A DNA stretch of 64,000 nucleotides from Photobacterium piscicola (GTDB taxonomy: Bacteria > Pseudomonadota > Gammaproteobacteria > Enterobacterales > Vibrionaceae), in assembly GCF_900166965.1 (NCBI RefSeq), contig NZ_FUZI01000004.1:372001-436000 (forward strand). The letters are read 5' to 3'. The stretch's first letter is position 1; each line of letters opens with the position of its first letter. Positions 10,578 to 19,797 of this stretch are shown here, piece after piece. The notes under the pieces were generated by a model. The model did not search any database, was not told the origin of the DNA, and was given only the letters and a program-made list of their open reading frames with translations. The translations under genes were made by a program, and so were the position numbers.

Positions 10578-11813
10578 ATGAACATATTATTGATTGAAGA
10601 TCATGACTTTCAACGTCAAGTTCTTGCAACCCAATTAGCTCATCTTATCGATCCAAATCAAGACCATATACACTGTGCAACTAATGGTGTGTGCGGATTG
10701 AAGGCGGTAGCACTATATCAACCGCAGTTACTGTTTTGTGATCTCAACATGCCACAAATGGATGGCATCAGTTTTCTCGGTCATCTTGCTGAACAGCAAT
10801 TCACTGGTGCAATTATTATCACTAGCGCATTAAATGCGGATGTACTTCTTAGTGTCAATAAAATGTGTAAAAACTATGGCCTTAATTTATTAGGTACATT
10901 AGCGAAACCAACCCATCTTGAGCAACTAAAACAATTATTAGCTTTAGCGGTCAATCAACAACCGTTGGGCGATGCACCAATATCAGCATTACAACTCGCA
11001 CTCACAGAGCAGGATATTATTGATGCTTTTAATGCTAACTACTTAACCCCTTATTATCAGCCCATTGTTAATTTAAAAACTGGCGAATGGGTCGCTAGCG
11101 AAGCATTAATTCGATTTATTCACCCAGATTATGGCATTGTGCCTGCAAGTAATTTCATCCAGCACTTAACCCAAATAGGTAAAGACAGCCATCTCGCCTT
11201 ACTCATTATCAATCATGTAATCAGCCATCAAGCTATATTTGAAGGCCGAAGAGTTGCTGTCAATATCTCAGCCAAAACCTTAGTTGAACGTAGTTTTATT
11301 AATCATGTGCTGGCATTACATAATCAATATCCACAATTGCATCACTGGCTTTATTTTGAATTAACTGAGTCAGATTTATTTGAGTCGGCAGGCAAAGCTC
11401 TAGAAGCTGCTGCCCGATTAGGCATGCATGGGTTTAATCTTTCGATTGATGATTTTGGTACGGGTTATTCATCGCTAAAACAACTCGATATCTTACCGTT
11501 TAAGTCGCTAAAGTTAGACATTAGCTTTGTGCAGGCGATGCCAACAAATTACACCGCTAAAGTAATTATTGAGACTTGTTTATTATTAGCACATCGACTT
11601 AATTTAACAGTGATAGCTGAAGGTGTTGAAGATATTACATTGTGGTTAAAGCTACAAAAAATGGATTGTGAACTCGCGCAAGGTTATTTTATTTCACCAC
11701 CGTTACCTTTTAGCCAAATTCCAATTTGGCATGATCAATGGCAACAACGAAGCCAACAATTACTCAATAATTCAGCCTCCAAAGAGATATTAACTAAAAC
11801 ACAAGAGAGATGA
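10578..11813 (+). CDS. response regulator with EAL domain, probable c-di-GMP phosphodiesterase (VieA/RocR-like)
   Basis: The protein has 411 residues. Receiver residues 1-120 carry D8 and phosphoacceptor D55 (LLFCDLNMPQMDG). The EAL domain covers about 150-395 with the catalytic set apparently complete: E175-A-L, the Asn of VNIS, ELTESD, D291-D292 in IDDFGTGYSS, the Lys of SLKLD, EGVED and AQGYF. It should therefore hydrolyse cyclic di-GMP to pGpG. Unlike VieA of V. cholerae it ends after the EAL domain and lacks a LuxR-type helix-turn-helix, so it resembles RocR of Pseudomonas in layout. The ribosome site AGGA overlaps the stop of the kinase gene, indicating one operon. Output is probably c-di-GMP level rather than direct transcription control. 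Confidence 0.88.
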   Translation: MNILLIEDHDFQRQVLATQLAHLIDPNQDHIHCATNGVCGLKAVALYQPQLLFCDLNMPQMDGISFLGHLAEQQFTGAIIITSALNADVLLSVNKMCKNYGLNLLGTLAKPTHLEQLKQLLALAVNQQPLGDAPISALQLALTEQDIIDAFNANYLTPYYQPIVNLKTGEWVASEALIRFIHPDYGIVPASNFIQHLTQIGKDSHLALLIINHVISHQAIFEGRRVAVNISAKTLVERSFINHVLALHNQYPQLHHWLYFELTESDLFESAGKALEAAARLGMHGFNLSIDDFGTGYSSLKQLDILPFKSLKLDISFVQAMPTNYTAKVIIETCLLLAHRLNLTVIAEGVEDITLWLKLQKMDCELAQGYFISPPLPFSQIPIWHDQWQQRSQQLLNNSASKEILTKTQER

Positions 11814-11933
11814 ATATCACCCACTCTTATCTGATCCATGCTAATGAGGGATCCTGAGTTTTCGCTATATTCACACCTCGTTTTGTAATAAAATAACATA
11901 TAAATAAAACGCAGTATGCGGAGAAATAGAACA

Positions 11934-12674
11934 ATGTCAGTAACAGGTCGTATTCACTCTTTCGAATCTTGCGGAACCGTCGATGGCCCAGGAATTCGGT
12001 TTATTGTATTTCTGCAAGGTTGCTTAATGCGTTGCCAATATTGCCACAATCGTGATACATGGGATACCCATGACGGTCGTGAAGCGACTATTGAAGAATT
12101 AATGCATGAAGCAAGATCATACCGTCACTTCATGAATGCTTCTGGTGGTGGTGTTACCGCCTCTGGTGGTGAAGCAATGCTACAACCAGAATTTGTCCGC
12201 GATTTCTTCCGTGCTGCGCAAGCAGATGGAATTCATACTTGTCTTGATACCAATGGCTACATTCGTAAACATACCGATGTGGTTGATGAGGTATTAGATG
12301 CTACCGATCTTGTGATGCTTGATCTTAAACAGATGAATGATAGCGTTCACCAAAACTTGGTTGGTGTTTCCAATAAACGTGTGCTTGATTTTGCACGTTA
12401 CCTACACCAGCGTGGTCAAAAAACATGGATCCGTTACGTAATTGTACCGGGCTACACTGATGATGAACAATCTGCACACCAATTAGGTGAGTTCATTAAA
12501 GACATGGATAATATCGAAAAAATTGAGCTGCTGCCCTACCACCAGCTTGGTGAGCACAAATGGGAAGCTCTTGGCTTTGAATACCCATTAACTGGGGTTA
12601 AGCCACCGAAAAAAGAGACAATGGAAAATATTAAAAACATTCTTGCAAGCTATGGTAAGAAAGTTATGTATTAA
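11934..12674 (+). CDS. pflA: pyruvate formate-lyase 1 activating enzyme
   Basis: This radical-SAM activase installs the glycyl radical on PflB. The 246-residue protein has the same length as E. coli PflA and the cluster motif C30-x3-C34-x2-C37 ([12 protein letters not shown]). Other conserved stretches are [40 protein letters not shown] and ELLPYHQLG. The start at 11934 is chosen because GGAG lies 10 bases upstream; an in-frame ATG at 11916 would put that site inside the gene. It is about 120 bases from the end of the EAL gene and about 7.1 kb from pflB, its substrate gene. A terminator follows. Confidence 0.97.
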   Translation: MSVTGRIHSFESCGTVDGPGIRFIVFLQGCLMRCQYCHNRDTWDTHDGREATIEELMHEARSYRHFMNASGGGVTASGGEAMLQPEFVRDFFRAAQADGIHTCLDTNGYIRKHTDVVDEVLDATDLVMLDLKQMNDSVHQNLVGVSNKRVLDFARYLHQRGQKTWIRYVIVPGYTDDEQSAHQLGEFIKDMDNIEKIELLPYHQLGEHKWEALGFEYPLTGVKPPKKETMENIKNILASYGKKVMY

Positions 12675-12702
12675 ACAACTGTGTCATAGTTGTTAATACA
12701 AA

Positions 12703-12750
12703 AAAGAGCGGCTTATCTTTATCTCTAAGGAGTTAGATAAGTCGCTCTTT
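12703..12750. terminator. terminator shared by pflA and the small minus-strand ORF
   Basis: A long hairpin AAAGAGCGGCTTATCT / AGATAAGTCGCTCTTT (one G-T pair) is flanked by A and T runs, so it can work in both directions. Confidence 0.88.
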
Positions 12751-12780
12751 TCTATTTAAACTGAAAAGATAAAATAGTAT

Positions 12781-12888
12781 TTATCGTGACAACGGTAAAA
12801 TTGTGACAAGAAAAGAGATTAACAACACCATAATTAACAATGAGATTGGTACTGTATACTTCCACTTAGTTACAGGTTCTTGCATCAT
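12781..12888 (-). CDS. small single-membrane-helix protein, 35 residues (candidate)
   Basis: The reading frame starts with two ATG codons after a strong AAGGAAG ribosome site and encodes a short soluble head (MMQEPVTKWKYTVP) followed by one hydrophobic helix (about residues 14-32) and PLSR. It ends 30 bases before the bidirectional terminator at 12703-12750. I do not recognise the family. Its first 23 bases overlap, in another frame, the end of a second minus-strand frame (12866-13024), which could mean translational coupling. The evidence is a good ribosome site and membrane-protein composition only. Confidence 0.5.
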   Translation of the reverse strand: MMQEPVTKWKYTVPISLLIMVLLISFLVTILPLSR

Positions 12889-13024
12889 AACTTCCTTTGC
12901 TAAATTTACACCCTACTTGATCAGGGTCATTTTTATATGGCACATACTTTAAATGCAGAGCAAAAAACAACCAATAACTAATAATGAAATAATACATTCC
13001 ATTATCAATGAAAACTAAAAACAT
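12866..13024 (-). CDS. possible small membrane ORF, 52 residues
   Basis: The frame starts MFLVFIDNGMYYF, has one hydrophobic segment (residues 8-25) and a polar tail ending CKFSKGSYDARTCN. It overlaps the start of the 35-residue ORF by 23 bases. Longer starts up to 13120 (TTG) run into the PurR operator. An AGAGG sequence lies too close to the ATG to be a good ribosome site. It may be chance coding in an AT-rich stretch. Confidence 0.25.
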   Translation of the reverse strand: MFLVFIDNGMYYFIISYWLFFALHLKYVPYKNDPDQVGCKFSKGSYDARTCN

Positions 13025-13114
13025 CACCTCTTTATCTTCCACTAAATAGCAATAGCCCCTATAAAAAAACCATAAAAGGATATTTATCCATGATAAAATT
13101 ATGGTATAAACCAA

Positions 13115-13130
13115 AAGCAAACGTTTGCGT
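13115..13130 (+). promoter_or_regulatory. PurR operator upstream of fhs
   Basis: AAGCAAACGTTTGCGT matches the PurR consensus ACGCAAACGTTTGCGT at 15 of 16 positions and is almost a perfect palindrome. It lies 87 bases before the fhs start and is the only strong operator seen in this gap. It implies repression of fhs when purines are plentiful. Confidence 0.8.
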
Positions 13131-13217
13131 TAATGCAAAAAGACAGATTTGCAGTTAAAAAAGCGTTCAATATCAGCATTAATATTACTCTATCTGCCTA
13201 TGAGGAAATAAGCTCTC

Positions 13218-14972
13218 ATGAAAAGTGACATCGAAATTTGCCGAGAAACGCGACTCACTCCCATTGATCGCATCGCCTTCAATGCCGGCATTGAAGCACA
13301 AGATCTTACGCCTCAAGGCAGCTTAAAAGCGAAAGTAAAACCCGCTATTTTAAAACGGTTAAGCAACAAACCTGAAGGTAAGCTCATTTTAGTAACGGCT
13401 ATTACTCCAACCCCACTCGGTGAGGGTAAAACAGTAACAACCATTGGTTTAGCACAAGGGTTAGCTAAAATTAAGCGCTCAGTATTTGCCTGTATTCGCC
13501 AACCATCAATGGGGCCAGTATTTGGTATCAAAGGCGGAGCGGCAGGAGGCGGTTATAGCCAAGTAGCACCAATGGAAAAGCTCAACCTACACTTAACGGG
13601 AGATATTCATGCCGTAACCGCAGCGCATAATCTTGCAGCAGCAGCATTAGATGCTCGTCTATACCATGAATCACGCTTAGGCTACGACGGTTTTACTGCA
13701 CATACGGATTTACCCGCCCTACGGATTGATATTAATAATATTAGCTGGAAGCGAGTAATGGATCACAATGATCGTGCGCTACGTATGATTACAGTTGGTC
13801 AAAATGAGCCAGGAAAAACCATTAATGGCCTTGAACGCCACGATGGATTTGATATATCTGCCGCTTCTGAATTAATGGCAATTTTAGCCCTTGCCACAGA
13901 TTTAGCCGATATGCGTCAACGTATCGGAAAAATCGTGGTTGCTTATAACCTTGACGGTGAGCCTGTTACAACAGAAGATCTACAAGTTGCAGGCGCAATG
14001 GCTGTCACTATGTGTGAAGCGATTGAACCGACGTTAATGCAAACCTTAGAAGGGGTGCCAACACTTATTCATGCCGGACCTTTTGCGAATATTGCTCACG
14101 GTAATTCTTCGATTATTGCCGATAAAATCGCATTAAAATTAAGTGAATTTACGGTGACTGAAGGCGGTTTTGGCTCTGATATGGGATTTGAAAAAGCCTG
14201 TAATATTAAAGCACAACAAGCACAGCGTGGTCCTGATTGCGCAGTCGTCGTTGCAACTTTGCGTGGCCTAAAAGCAAACTCAGGACTCTATGATTTACAG
14301 CCAGGGCAATCATTACCTGATAGTATTTTTGAACCGGATAGTACAGCTTTATTAGCTGGTTTTGAAAATTTACGTTGGCATATTAATAATGCCGCCAAAT
14401 ACGGTGTGCCCGTTGTAGTGGCGATTAATCGTTTTCCACAAGATACTGATCAAGAACTTGAACAATTAAAACAACTGATTTTAACCACAACCTTTAATGT
14501 ACATGTTGATGTTGCACTCAGTGAAGCTTTTGCCAAAGGTGGAAACGGTGCAGTTGAACTCGCCCATGCGGTGGTTAACGCTTGTAAAACACCAGCAAAC
14601 TTCACACCACTGTATCGCTTGAATCAAACCATTGAAGAGAAATTAATGGCAGTGGCTGAAATTGGGTATGGCGCGAAAAATCTTGAGCTATCACCTTTAG
14701 CCACACAACAGTTAGCTAAGTTAAAAGCGCAAGGGTTTAATGATTTAGCGATCTGTATGGCAAAAACACCTTTATCTATTACTACAGATCCTCATATTAA
14801 AGGTGCACCAACAGATTTTACGGTTCCAGTAAGAGAGCTAAAATTATGTGCAGGAGCTGGGTTTATCTATGCTTTATGCGGTAATGTCATGACCATGCCT
14901 GGTTTACCTGAAAAACCTGCATTTATGAATCTTGATCTTGATGCTGATGGCAATATTATTGGCCTAAGCTAA
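13218..14972 (+). CDS. fhs: formate-tetrahydrofolate ligase
   Basis: Fhs joins formate to tetrahydrofolate with ATP, giving 10-formyl-THF for purine synthesis and, in reverse, recovering ATP. The 584-residue protein starts [16 protein letters not shown]. It carries the nucleotide loop [13 protein letters not shown] (residues 63-75), [23 protein letters not shown] split over the substrate pocket, [25 protein letters not shown] and the C-terminal [14 protein letters not shown] lies 11 bases before the ATG. E. coli lacks this gene. Here it sits close to the formate-making pfl genes and has a near-perfect PurR operator, so its job is probably formate assimilation into purines. It is monocistronic. 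Confidence 0.96.
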   Translation: MKSDIEICRETRLTPIDRIAFNAGIEAQDLTPQGSLKAKVKPAILKRLSNKPEGKLILVTAITPTPLGEGKTVTTIGLAQGLAKIKRSVFACIRQPSMGPVFGIKGGAAGGGYSQVAPMEKLNLHLTGDIHAVTAAHNLAAAALDARLYHESRLGYDGFTAHTDLPALRIDINNISWKRVMDHNDRALRMITVGQNEPGKTINGLERHDGFDISAASELMAILALATDLADMRQRIGKIVVAYNLDGEPVTTEDLQVAGAMAVTMCEAIEPTLMQTLEGVPTLIHAGPFANIAHGNSSIIADKIALKLSEFTVTEGGFGSDMGFEKACNIKAQQAQRGPDCAVVVATLRGLKANSGLYDLQPGQSLPDSIFEPDSTALLAGFENLRWHINNAAKYGVPVVVAINRFPQDTDQELEQLKQLILTTTFNVHVDVALSEAFAKGGNGAVELAHAVVNACKTPANFTPLYRLNQTIEEKLMAVAEIGYGAKNLELSPLATQQLAKLKAQGFNDLAICMAKTPLSITTDPHIKGAPTDFTVPVRELKLCAGAGFIYALCGNVMTMPGLPEKPAFMNLDLDADGNIIGLS

Positions 14973-14993
14973 AGCCATACCATTAAATACTCA

Positions 14994-15024
14994 GGTATCG
15001 GTGATCATCATGGTTACCGATACC
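14994..15024 (+). terminator. hairpin after fhs
   Basis: GGTATCGGT / ACCGATACC is a perfect 9-bp inverted repeat with a 13-base loop, 22 bases after the fhs stop. It has no T run, so it may be a weak terminator or an mRNA-protecting hairpin. The remaining gap to 15308 is AT-rich and shows no further recognisable signal. Confidence 0.4.
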
Positions 15025-15308
15025 CAGCCTCACATTGGCCACCAATTCAATTGCAATCCTATTTAACGATTAAATAAACCTACAAAAATAGTGGTTTTTA
15101 ATTAAAATCAATTAGATATGTTTTTTATCAACATATCAATTGGATAACATTCGTTAACAAAAAATAATCCTATTCGTGGTGTCAGATCATTTTATTTTAC
15201 ACTCAACCTGCTAATCTCACGCTCATAACAAATATTCCTTGTGCTCACTATCGCGATAAAATCACAACTGAGTGAGTGCAATCTATAAAAAATTTGAGGC
15301 TTACTACA

Positions 15309-15815
15309 ATGGAAATGACTAACGCTCAACGTCTAATTCTATCGAATCAATATTACATCATGTCAAAACTTGCACCTGAAAATGCTGACAAATACCGTCG
15401 TTTACAAATGATCATTGAACGTGGTTACTGTTTACAGATGCGTGAGCTTAACAAAGACTTTGGTGAAGTTTCTGAAGATGAATGTAAACAAGTTCTTGAA
15501 ATTATGGAAATGTACCATGCTCTACAAGAATCATTTAATTTAGAAGATTGCCGTTGTGATGGTGCTAAAGACATTGACCAGCGTCGACTACAATTTTTAG
15601 GCTTTGATGTAATTACTGAAGCTAAGTTAGTTAATTATGTTCGCTTTCTTACCAATGATGAAGGCCTATACCCACAGTTTCCTAAAAATGAACACCAGTT
15701 CAATAGTCATGTACCAATGCTAGACAAATACCTACGCATGCTGACTATTTGGCGCGCATGTCCACGCCATTACCACTTATCTTGCAGTGAAATCCAACAA
15801 ATCATTACTGCATAA
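15309..15815 (+). CDS. yfbU: YfbU family protein
   Basis: The 168-residue protein begins [18 protein letters not shown] and matches E. coli YfbU through [40 protein letters not shown] and the C-terminal [16 protein letters not shown]. The molecular function is not established; a role in cell death has been proposed in E. coli. The start has GAGG 10 bases upstream; an upstream in-frame start would add 11 unconserved residues. In E. coli yfbU and yfbV flank ackA-pta. Here yfbV is next to ackA but yfbU is separated from it by about 9 kb. Confidence 0.95.
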   Translation: MEMTNAQRLILSNQYYIMSKLAPENADKYRRLQMIIERGYCLQMRELNKDFGEVSEDECKQVLEIMEMYHALQESFNLEDCRCDGAKDIDQRRLQFLGFDVITEAKLVNYVRFLTNDEGLYPQFPKNEHQFNSHVPMLDKYLRMLTIWRACPRHYHLSCSEIQQIITA

Positions 15816-15835
15816 GTTTGATAAGCATTCACAAT

Positions 15836-15864
15836 AAAACCGAGTTAATCAACTCGGTTTTTGT
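15836..15864 (+). terminator. terminator after yfbU
   Basis: The hairpin AAAACCGAGTT-AATC-AACTCGGTTTT is followed by TGTTTTT. Confidence 0.88.
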
Positions 15865-16094
15865 TTTTATTCTCATACAATGATAATAAAACACAAAACT
15901 GAAACGTGATCCATTGTTTAGGATAACACCACTCTCTCACACTAATAACAGCCGTTGTTTTGTTATAAAAACCATTAGTGATCATTTCTGTCGCTGACGT
16001 ATAATTACGTCTACTTCTTCACGCTATTAATACGTAATCTAGCAAGGTTACATTTATTAGTAATATGTCATTTAAATTTGAATAGATAATAACA

Positions 16095-18479
16095 ATGATT
16101 AGCTATGTAAAAAATAATACCATTGGTAATCGTCTGACCTCTGCCATTATATTAATGGCATTCTTAACGATCAGTGTCAGTGTTATTGCCGCATTAACAT
16201 GGCAAAAATTAAGTCAACAAATAGGCACTATTGCTAATGATAATATGCCAACTTTACGATCAAGTTATCGTTTAGAGCGCAGTACGGCAGAATTACAAGC
16301 CGCATTAACAGCATTAGACATGAATACTAATCCGTTAAAGCATAAAGCGATTAAAAAAAATATTGTCTCTATTTTAACGGCGATTAGACAATCAATAGAT
16401 AATATTTCAAGTTTATATTACTACCCCAAAATAAAATCGGGTCAGCAACTATTAGTTGCCAATATCGATAGCTATATCGCATTATTACAACAGCGAAATA
16501 CCCAGCGATTAGCATTAAAACAAATAGAAAATACCATTAAATGGCTACATCAAGATTTAATTGATGAGTTACAACCACTGCGACTAGAAATCGAGTGGCA
16601 AATGATGCGATTACTGAATAGCCCTCAGAAATTACCGCAAGATCATGATACTAATATCAAAAATATCATGGCTGAGTTTTCTGTTATTCAAACCATTACC
16701 GTCAATGTCAATGAATTACATCAACTGATAGAAGACAGCATTCTTCACCGTCAACATAATGACATCAATACCGCTTTTGATGCTATTGCTCAAAAAATAT
16801 TACAACTCAATAAAATCAGTAAGCAATTAAATAATTACCCTTCGACAATTACATACCGTCAATTACAGCAAGAATTTACACAATTAGTGACACCTAATGG
16901 CCACCTTCAAAAGCTCTTAATCTTAGACAATATAAATAGTGTAAAGATCACTCAATCTCAGCGTGATATTCGAAATCAATTAACACAACAAGAAAATATA
17001 ATTCAAACACTTGTGGGTCACGCTGATAATGCACTCGCAAAATTAAATGGCAAAACAAGACATTCGATCTGGATCAGTAATTTAGTTTTATTTGGTGTGG
17101 TATTTATTACCATTATTCTTAGTGTTATTTTATCAATTTATTTAGTGGGTCGTGGCGTAGTAAAACGCTTAAACCTTCTAGGTCAAGATTTACAAGCTAT
17201 TGCCAATGGTAATCTCAACGCCCATATTCAAACAACGGGCGTTGATGAAATAGGTATTTTAGGGGATAACCTGCGCTACTTCTGCCAGCAGATGCAAGAA
17301 ATACAAAACTCTAATGCGCTTAATCTCATCAATAATACGCAAGCCAGCATTATTACTTGTGATCTCAATGGTGCAGTTGAATCTGTAAACCCTCAAGCAT
17401 TAAAACAATTAAATTTTTGTAATGTCACCAAAAAACATCAGGTTTGGGATCTATTTAATATCTCAACCCTAACCAAGCTACAACATTTATTTACTACCAA
17501 TGGGCCATTAATGACCAATGGCGCTTATAACATGACCGTCAAATTAATTACCAAAAATGGTCAAAGCTTATATTTACGACTAGATTTCCGCACTTTTACT
17601 CAAGGCAATGATGACAAAGTTATTATTACAATGACGGATATCACCGAACAAGAAAATACTGCTCGCTGGCTTGAAAATACGGTGGCAGAGAAAACGCAAT
17701 CATTAACTATTCGAAACCAACAACTGCGCGATGAGATTGAAGATCGTAAACGCATTGAAGGTGATTTAATTGAAACGCAAGATGAATTAATCCAAGCGGC
17801 AAAAATGGCCGTCGTCGGTCAAACGATGACATCACTTGCACATGAACTCAATCAACCATTGTCAGCAATTTCAACTCGAATATTTAGTGCAAAACTTGCA
17901 CTTGATCATAAAAAATACGAAAATCTACCCACAAATCTGACAAAAATAGACGATCTTGTTACTCGAATGAGTAAACTGATCGTAAACTTTAGAAACTTTG
18001 CTAAAAAGCAATCAGCAACCAAGCCATTAAGCAAAGTGGATGTTCAAGATTCAATTAAACAAGCATTAATCTTGGTAGAAAGTCGCGCTAAAGTACAAAA
18101 AACAACAATGGTGAATACCATTGATCACCCTCTTTACGCACTTGCAGATCAAGTCCAGTTTGAACAAATTTTAGTTAATTTATTAGTTAATAGCTGTGAT
18201 GCGGTTGCCCATTGTGAGCAACGAGAAATAACAATTATTCTACTAAATAGCCCATCTAATAAAATTCGGTTGGCTGTTTATGATAGTGGCGATGGTTTTG
18301 ATGCCACGATCATTGACAAATTATTCATTCCCTTTACCACCACCAAAGATGTTGGGTTAGGCCTTGGGTTAAGTATTTGTGGTTCAATTATGACGCGACT
18401 AAAAGGTGAAATCTTCCTTGCTTCTAGTTTAACAGGTGGAGCAATGGTCGTACTGGAGTTAAATAAATATGATAAGTGA
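16095..18479 (+). CDS. sensor histidine kinase, HAMP-PAS, PgtB/DctB-like
   Basis: The protein has 794 residues and is an inner-membrane kinase. It has TM1 (about 15-35), a 290-residue helical periplasmic domain, TM2 (about 329-352), HAMP (353-405), a PAS-like region (408-525) and a coiled linker. HisKA follows with H583 in SLAHELNQPLSAI, then HATPase with NLLVNSCDAV, DSGDGFD and GLGLGLSI. The HELNQPLSA form of the H box is typical of the DctB/PgtB group. It overlaps the following regulator gene by 11 bases, so the pair is translationally coupled. PgtB controls phosphoglycerate uptake in Salmonella, but no transporter gene lies next to this pair, so the signal is unknown. Confidence 0.85.
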   Translation: MISYVKNNTIGNRLTSAIILMAFLTISVSVIAALTWQKLSQQIGTIANDNMPTLRSSYRLERSTAELQAALTALDMNTNPLKHKAIKKNIVSILTAIRQSIDNISSLYYYPKIKSGQQLLVANIDSYIALLQQRNTQRLALKQIENTIKWLHQDLIDELQPLRLEIEWQMMRLLNSPQKLPQDHDTNIKNIMAEFSVIQTITVNVNELHQLIEDSILHRQHNDINTAFDAIAQKILQLNKISKQLNNYPSTITYRQLQQEFTQLVTPNGHLQKLLILDNINSVKITQSQRDIRNQLTQQENIIQTLVGHADNALAKLNGKTRHSIWISNLVLFGVVFITIILSVILSIYLVGRGVVKRLNLLGQDLQAIANGNLNAHIQTTGVDEIGILGDNLRYFCQQMQEIQNSNALNLINNTQASIITCDLNGAVESVNPQALKQLNFCNVTKKHQVWDLFNISTLTKLQHLFTTNGPLMTNGAYNMTVKLITKNGQSLYLRLDFRTFTQGNDDKVIITMTDITEQENTARWLENTVAEKTQSLTIRNQQLRDEIEDRKRIEGDLIETQDELIQAAKMAVVGQTMTSLAHELNQPLSAISTRIFSAKLALDHKKYENLPTNLTKIDDLVTRMSKLIVNFRNFAKKQSATKPLSKVDVQDSIKQALILVESRAKVQKTTMVNTIDHPLYALADQVQFEQILVNLLVNSCDAVAHCEQREITIILLNSPSNKIRLAVYDSGDGFDATIIDKLFIPFTTTKDVGLGLGLSICGSIMTRLKGEIFLASSLTGGAMVVLELNKYDK

Positions 18480-19749
18480 TGATATTGAAGTATTGATTGT
18501 GGATGACGATCATGATGTTGTCGAAGCCTATCAAGAACTACTTGAAATAGCTGGATTTAAAGCGCAAACAGTGACAGATTCCACCTTGGTTTTAGGAATG
18601 TTAAAGCGTAATTGGCCCGGTGTTATCGTGTCGGATATGTATATGCCCGGCTTAGATGGCATGGAATTATTAGCCAAAATTCAACAGTATGATCATGAAT
18701 TACCTGTAATTATTATTACAGGTCATGGTGATATTCCAATGGCTGTTGGTGCCTTGAAAAAAGGGGCGGTTGATTTCTTACAAAAACCATTACAGCCTAA
18801 AGAGTTAATTACGCTACTTGAAAAGTATTTACCTCAACGTCGCCAAATTATTGAACAACGTAACACCTTGCACACGACAACCGCAGAAGTATTATTGGGA
18901 GAAAGCCCACTCATCATTAAAATTCGCGAGCAGTTAAAAACTATCGCATTAACGACTAAAGATGTGTTAATTGAAGGTGAAAGTGGTACAGGTCGCCATA
19001 CGGTTGCAAAATTACTTCATCAAAATAGCCAATTAAGTAATGGCCCTTTTGTTGAAGTCAATGCCGCAAATATTACTCGTACGCCGGATTTACAACGTAG
19101 CATGATTTCAGCTCGTAGTGGGTGCTTATGTTTATCTAACCCCCACCACATGCCCATTGAAACTCAACAGTGGTTGTGTCGTTTTTTACTTGAGCAAGAA
19201 CGCCAAGGTAAAAAAGAAGTCCGCGTTATCGCTTTATTTGATGGTGATCCGACGGAATCTGTTGAAACTGAACAATTTTTACCTGAATTATTCTACTTTT
19301 TAAGTCAGGTACGATTTAACTTACCAACCTTGCGTCAACGTAGTAGTGATATCACATTGATATTTAAACACTATATTAAGCAAAGTTGTAAGAAATTGAA
19401 CAAAGCAATCCCCGCCATTGATAAAGCTTATCTGGCGATTTTAAATCGTTATGAATGGCCGGGAAATGTATTAGAACTTAAAAATGTGGCTGAATTATAC
19501 GCCATAGGGATCGTCAAACTTGCAGGGCAAGAACGCTCAAAACCGTTAGATCAAATGAGTAGTCCACTTGATGATCTGGTTGATGGTTATGAAAAGCAAG
19601 TCATTGAAGATGCGTTATACCTCTTTTCAGGCCGTATCAATGAAGTGTCATCATACTTACAAATACCCCGTAAAAAATTGTATTTGAGAATGAAAAAACA
19701 CGGTTTAGATAAAGCTGAATATAAAGTACGCTCAAACCAACCGCTATAA
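18469..19749 (+). CDS. NtrC-family response regulator with degenerate AAA+ domain, PgtA-like
   Basis: The protein has 426 residues. The receiver (1-125) has the D11-D13 acidic cluster and phosphoacceptor D56 (VSDMYMPGLDG). The central AAA+ region keeps a Walker A-like GESGTGRHTV in which the usual Lys is Arg. The segment that should hold the GAFTGA sigma54-contact loop and a Walker B aspartate pair is reduced to ARSGCLCLSNPHH. The C-terminal Fis-type helix-turn-helix GRINEVSSYLQIPRKKLYLR closely resembles Salmonella PgtA from memory. It probably binds DNA but is unlikely to be an ATP-driven sigma54 activator. It overlaps the kinase gene and ends at a bidirectional terminator. Confidence 0.85.
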   Translation: MISDDIEVLIVDDDHDVVEAYQELLEIAGFKAQTVTDSTLVLGMLKRNWPGVIVSDMYMPGLDGMELLAKIQQYDHELPVIIITGHGDIPMAVGALKKGAVDFLQKPLQPKELITLLEKYLPQRRQIIEQRNTLHTTTAEVLLGESPLIIKIREQLKTIALTTKDVLIEGESGTGRHTVAKLLHQNSQLSNGPFVEVNAANITRTPDLQRSMISARSGCLCLSNPHHMPIETQQWLCRFLLEQERQGKKEVRVIALFDGDPTESVETEQFLPELFYFLSQVRFNLPTLRQRSSDITLIFKHYIKQSCKKLNKAIPAIDKAYLAILNRYEWPGNVLELKNVAELYAIGIVKLAGQERSKPLDQMSSPLDDLVDGYEKQVIEDALYLFSGRINEVSSYLQIPRKKLYLRMKKHGLDKAEYKVRSNQPL

Positions 19750-19759
19750 ATCACAACCT

Positions 19760-19796
19760 ATTCCCCAGAATTTGAACTATTCTGGGGAATTTTTTT
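19760..19796. terminator. bidirectional terminator between the PgtA-like gene and the YccT-type gene
   Basis: ATTCCCCAGAA / TTCTGGGGAAT is a perfect 11-bp stem with a 9-base loop and a T run. It lies between two convergent genes. Confidence 0.9.
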
Positions 19797-19797
19797 A

